Assembly (NCBI GenBank): GCA_020854925.1
Contig: JAHKLV010000090.1
Location: 1 to 6,008 of the forward strand
Source of the DNA: Candidatus Methanofastidiosia archaeon
GTDB taxonomy: Archaea > Methanobacteriota_B > Thermococci > Methanofastidiosales > NM3
Length of the DNA: 6,008 nt
Reading direction: 5' to 3'
Under the pieces are notes generated by a model. It was not told the DNA's origin and ran no database searches. It saw only the letters and a program-made list of their open reading frames with translations. Positions 4,770 through 6,008 of this stretch are shown piece after piece. Each line of letters begins with the position of its first letter. Positions within the stretch are counted from its first letter, which is position 1. Both the position numbers and the translations under genes were made by a program.

Positions 4770-5335
4770 TGGAGGTCGTGGTGAGGGGCGGGTCGCCAGA
4801 GGAGAACGGACACCTCAAGAAGCTGACCGAGGACACGTTCAAGGAGCTGGCACTTGGCAAGAAGCTGGAGCGCATCATCCTTGTCTCGGACATCGGCATT
4901 CCCGCCATCTATCTCGGCTGCCGATTCAAGCGCGATGTGCAGCCGGTGGTGCTCTCCGACATCGCCCGCATCAGGGAGCAGGGAGGGGAGACCCGCCTGC
5001 AGATAACGGAGGAGCGCTACTACGACGAGGTCCTTTCCGTGCTTGCGAAGCGCTACGGCGTCGAGTCTGTGGTCCAGGACGAACGCAACATCATCTTCGT
5101 GAAAGGCATCTTTCCCGATCTGGAAAAAACGGTCGTGTACGACTTTACCGAGGAGGTGCGCGAACACATCATCGACGCCCTCTGGCACATCCTGCCTGAA
5201 GGGTTCAAGGTGCGCAGATTTGTCCATTTCGAGGATGGATTCGTGGGGACGGTCTCCGATGTGCCTACCATCAGGGAGTTTGACATCCAGATGCAGGCGA
5301 TAGCAGACGAGATGGGGGCTGGATGGCATGTTTAA
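4769..5335 (+). CDS. mmp17: Methanogenesis marker protein 17 (Mmp17)
   Basis: A 188-residue soluble protein of the Mmp17 family (DUF2113-like). In other methanogens Mmp17 co-purifies with the complex that reductively activates methyl-coenzyme M reductase, together with McrC, Mmp3, Mmp7 and the ATPase A2 (established knowledge, from memory). Visible segments: a charged N-terminal helix (12-28), RIILVSDIGIPAIYLGCRFK (35-54) with the only cysteine (C51), DVQPVVLSDIARI (56-68), LQITEERYYDEVLSVL (77-92), KGIFPDLEKTVVYDF (112-126) and RRFVHFEDGFVGTVSDVP (149-166). The start ATG shares its A with the mmp15 stop (TAATG), and AGGTGA at 4757-4762 is a suitable ribosome site. The final 8 bases overlap mmp7. 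With one cysteine it is unlikely to hold a cluster alone, so a scaffolding or shared-ligand role fits better. Confidence 0.9.
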   Translation: MEVVVRGGSPEENGHLKKLTEDTFKELALGKKLERIILVSDIGIPAIYLGCRFKRDVQPVVLSDIARIREQGGETRLQITEERYYDEVLSVLAKRYGVESVVQDERNIIFVKGIFPDLEKTVVYDFTEEVREHIIDALWHILPEGFKVRRFVHFEDGFVGTVSDVPTIREFDIQMQAIADEMGAGWHV

Positions 5336-6008
5336 GATGTTCGTGTTCAAGGGCAACATCTACCGCCACGACGAAATTGTCGACCTCATCGAGGACCTTG
5401 GCGGCATCGTCATGCAGAAAACACCCATGCAGACGGAGGTCGATGTCGTCTTTGCCATGCCCGAGTACGACCTGGCGTACCTTCGCGAGCGGGCAAAACG
5501 CCTCAAGGGGGAAATTCTCGACATTCCGTTTGGCGACATGGAGATAGCCATCGTTGCCCCGTCCCTTTCACGCCACCACTTGCCGCACCCGGTGTGCGAC
5601 ATCTCTGAGTTCCTCCGCCGCTACGGCGCCACCACCAACATCGTTGGATTGGCGAGAGGCTATGGTAAGACCATTTTCCAGATATCCGACAAGGAACGGC
5701 ACATGATACGTGAGCACGACGCCGCCATCTTCTCCTTCGGCATCTACGGCGAGTGCATCCTCCTCAAGGCGAAGGCACTCGCATCCTTCACGCTCCCGCA
5801 CATCATCTGCGGGGGCCCTGCCGAGATCGAGGGTGTTGACCACTACATCGGCAACATGGGGCGAAAGGCCTCGCGGATGAGAAGTGCGGAGGATATTGCC
5901 ACCCTTGAGGAGGTCAAGCAGCTGCTCCAGGAACAGGTAGAGGAGCGGAGAAAGGAAATAGGAAAGGACCCCTATATCTTTCCGCCCCCCTATATCAAGC
6001 GCGCCATC
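5328..6008 (+). CDS. mmp7: Methanogenesis marker protein 7 (Mmp7), C-terminus outside the window
   Basis: An open reading frame of 227 codons with no stop before the window ends; I recall the family as about 300 residues, so roughly a quarter is missing. Diagnostic segments: YRHDEIVDLIEDLGGIV (12-28), AIVAPSLSRHHLPHPVCD (74-91), EFLRRYGATTNIVGLARG (94-111), HIICGGPAEIEG (158-169), and a charged helix with a tail KDPYIFPPPYIKRAI (213-227). Cysteines are at 90, 143 and 161. Mmp7 is, from published work as I recall it, a subunit of the ATP-dependent MCR activation complex with McrC, Mmp3, Mmp17 and A2. The ATG at 5328 overlaps mmp17 by 8 bases; the ribosome site is weak (GATGGGGG, 5311-5318), which implies translational coupling. 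A second ATG at 5337 is possible and would remove three residues. Confidence 0.9.
   Translation, partial: MFKMFVFKGNIYRHDEIVDLIEDLGGIVMQKTPMQTEVDVVFAMPEYDLAYLRERAKRLKGEILDIPFGDMEIAIVAPSLSRHHLPHPVCDISEFLRRYGATTNIVGLARGYGKTIFQISDKERHMIREHDAAIFSFGIYGECILLKAKALASFTLPHIICGGPAEIEGVDHYIGNMGRKASRMRSAEDIATLEEVKQLLQEQVEERRKEIGKDPYIFPPPYIKRAI

Noticed and set aside
4577..5359. A 260-codon open frame on the minus strand opposite mmp15/mmp17
   Set aside because: It lies antisense to two well-recognised genes, has a low-complexity His/Asp/Leu-rich composition typical of the shadow of GC-rich coding sequence, and shows no ribosome site.
5646..5675. P-loop-like GLARGYGKT in Mmp7 (residues 107-115)
   Set aside because: The spacing is GxxxxxGKT rather than GxxxxGK[ST], and the family, as I recall it, does not keep the T, so a nucleotide site is not supported.
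1..6008. Mobile elements, CRISPR arrays, tRNA or rRNA genes
   Set aside because: No transposase or integrase motifs, terminal inverted repeats, regularly spaced repeats, tRNA cloverleaf sequences or conserved rRNA segments were seen.

Overview
The window reads as a stretch of a methanogenic (or at least Mcr-bearing) euryarchaeal chromosome. The evidence is a run of five recognisable methanogenesis marker proteins (mmp6, mmp5, mmp15, mmp17, mmp7) plus a DUF2111 protein. Archaeal signals agree with this: TATA boxes of the TTTATAAA type, Shine-Dalgarno sites matching the archaeal GGAGGTGAT core, and a short 2[4Fe-4S] ferredoxin. The genes are GC-rich with sharply AT-rich promoters. A Methanomicrobiales-like lineage is my guess from the base composition, not something I can prove.

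Left part (1-1506): the last codons of an ABC-2 type ATPase overlap, by ATGA, a complete ABC-2 membrane permease (67-813). A 120-base gap follows, then a cysteine-rich DUF3795-like protein (934-1506). Middle (1507-2292): an AT-rich promoter region with two TATA boxes serves a 60-residue ferredoxin (1644-1826). The ferredoxin converges, with only 4 bases between stop codons, on a small PadR-family repressor on the minus strand (1831-2157). Between the repressor and the next operon is a compact AT-rich divergent promoter. It has near-mirror-image TATA elements around a perfect 6-bp-arm inverted repeat (2187-2203), which I read as a candidate PadR operator.

Right part (2293-6008, running off the end): one tightly packed plus-strand operon, mmp6 - DUF2111 - mmp5 - mmp15 - mmp17 - mmp7. 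The junctions are overlapping or nearly so (ATGA, 11-base gap, 8-base overlap, TAATG, 8-base overlap), so translational coupling is likely. From established knowledge, Mmp7 and Mmp17 belong to the ATP-dependent machinery that activates methyl-coenzyme M reductase (with McrC, Mmp3 and A2/AtwA). Mmp15 is an ATPase of the 2-hydroxyacyl-CoA dehydratase activator (BcrAD/BadFG) fold and here keeps both cysteines expected to hold a bridging [4Fe-4S] cluster. Mmp5, Mmp6 and DUF2111 have no settled function.

The idea I think most deserves a second look is that this MCR-maturation operon is controlled by the divergent PadR regulator. A second is that the neighbouring ferredoxin, Mmp15 and possibly the CxxC protein Mmp5 form an ATP-driven low-potential electron delivery branch. 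The partner genes mmp3, atwA and mcrC are not seen in the window; they may lie beyond position 6008 or elsewhere.
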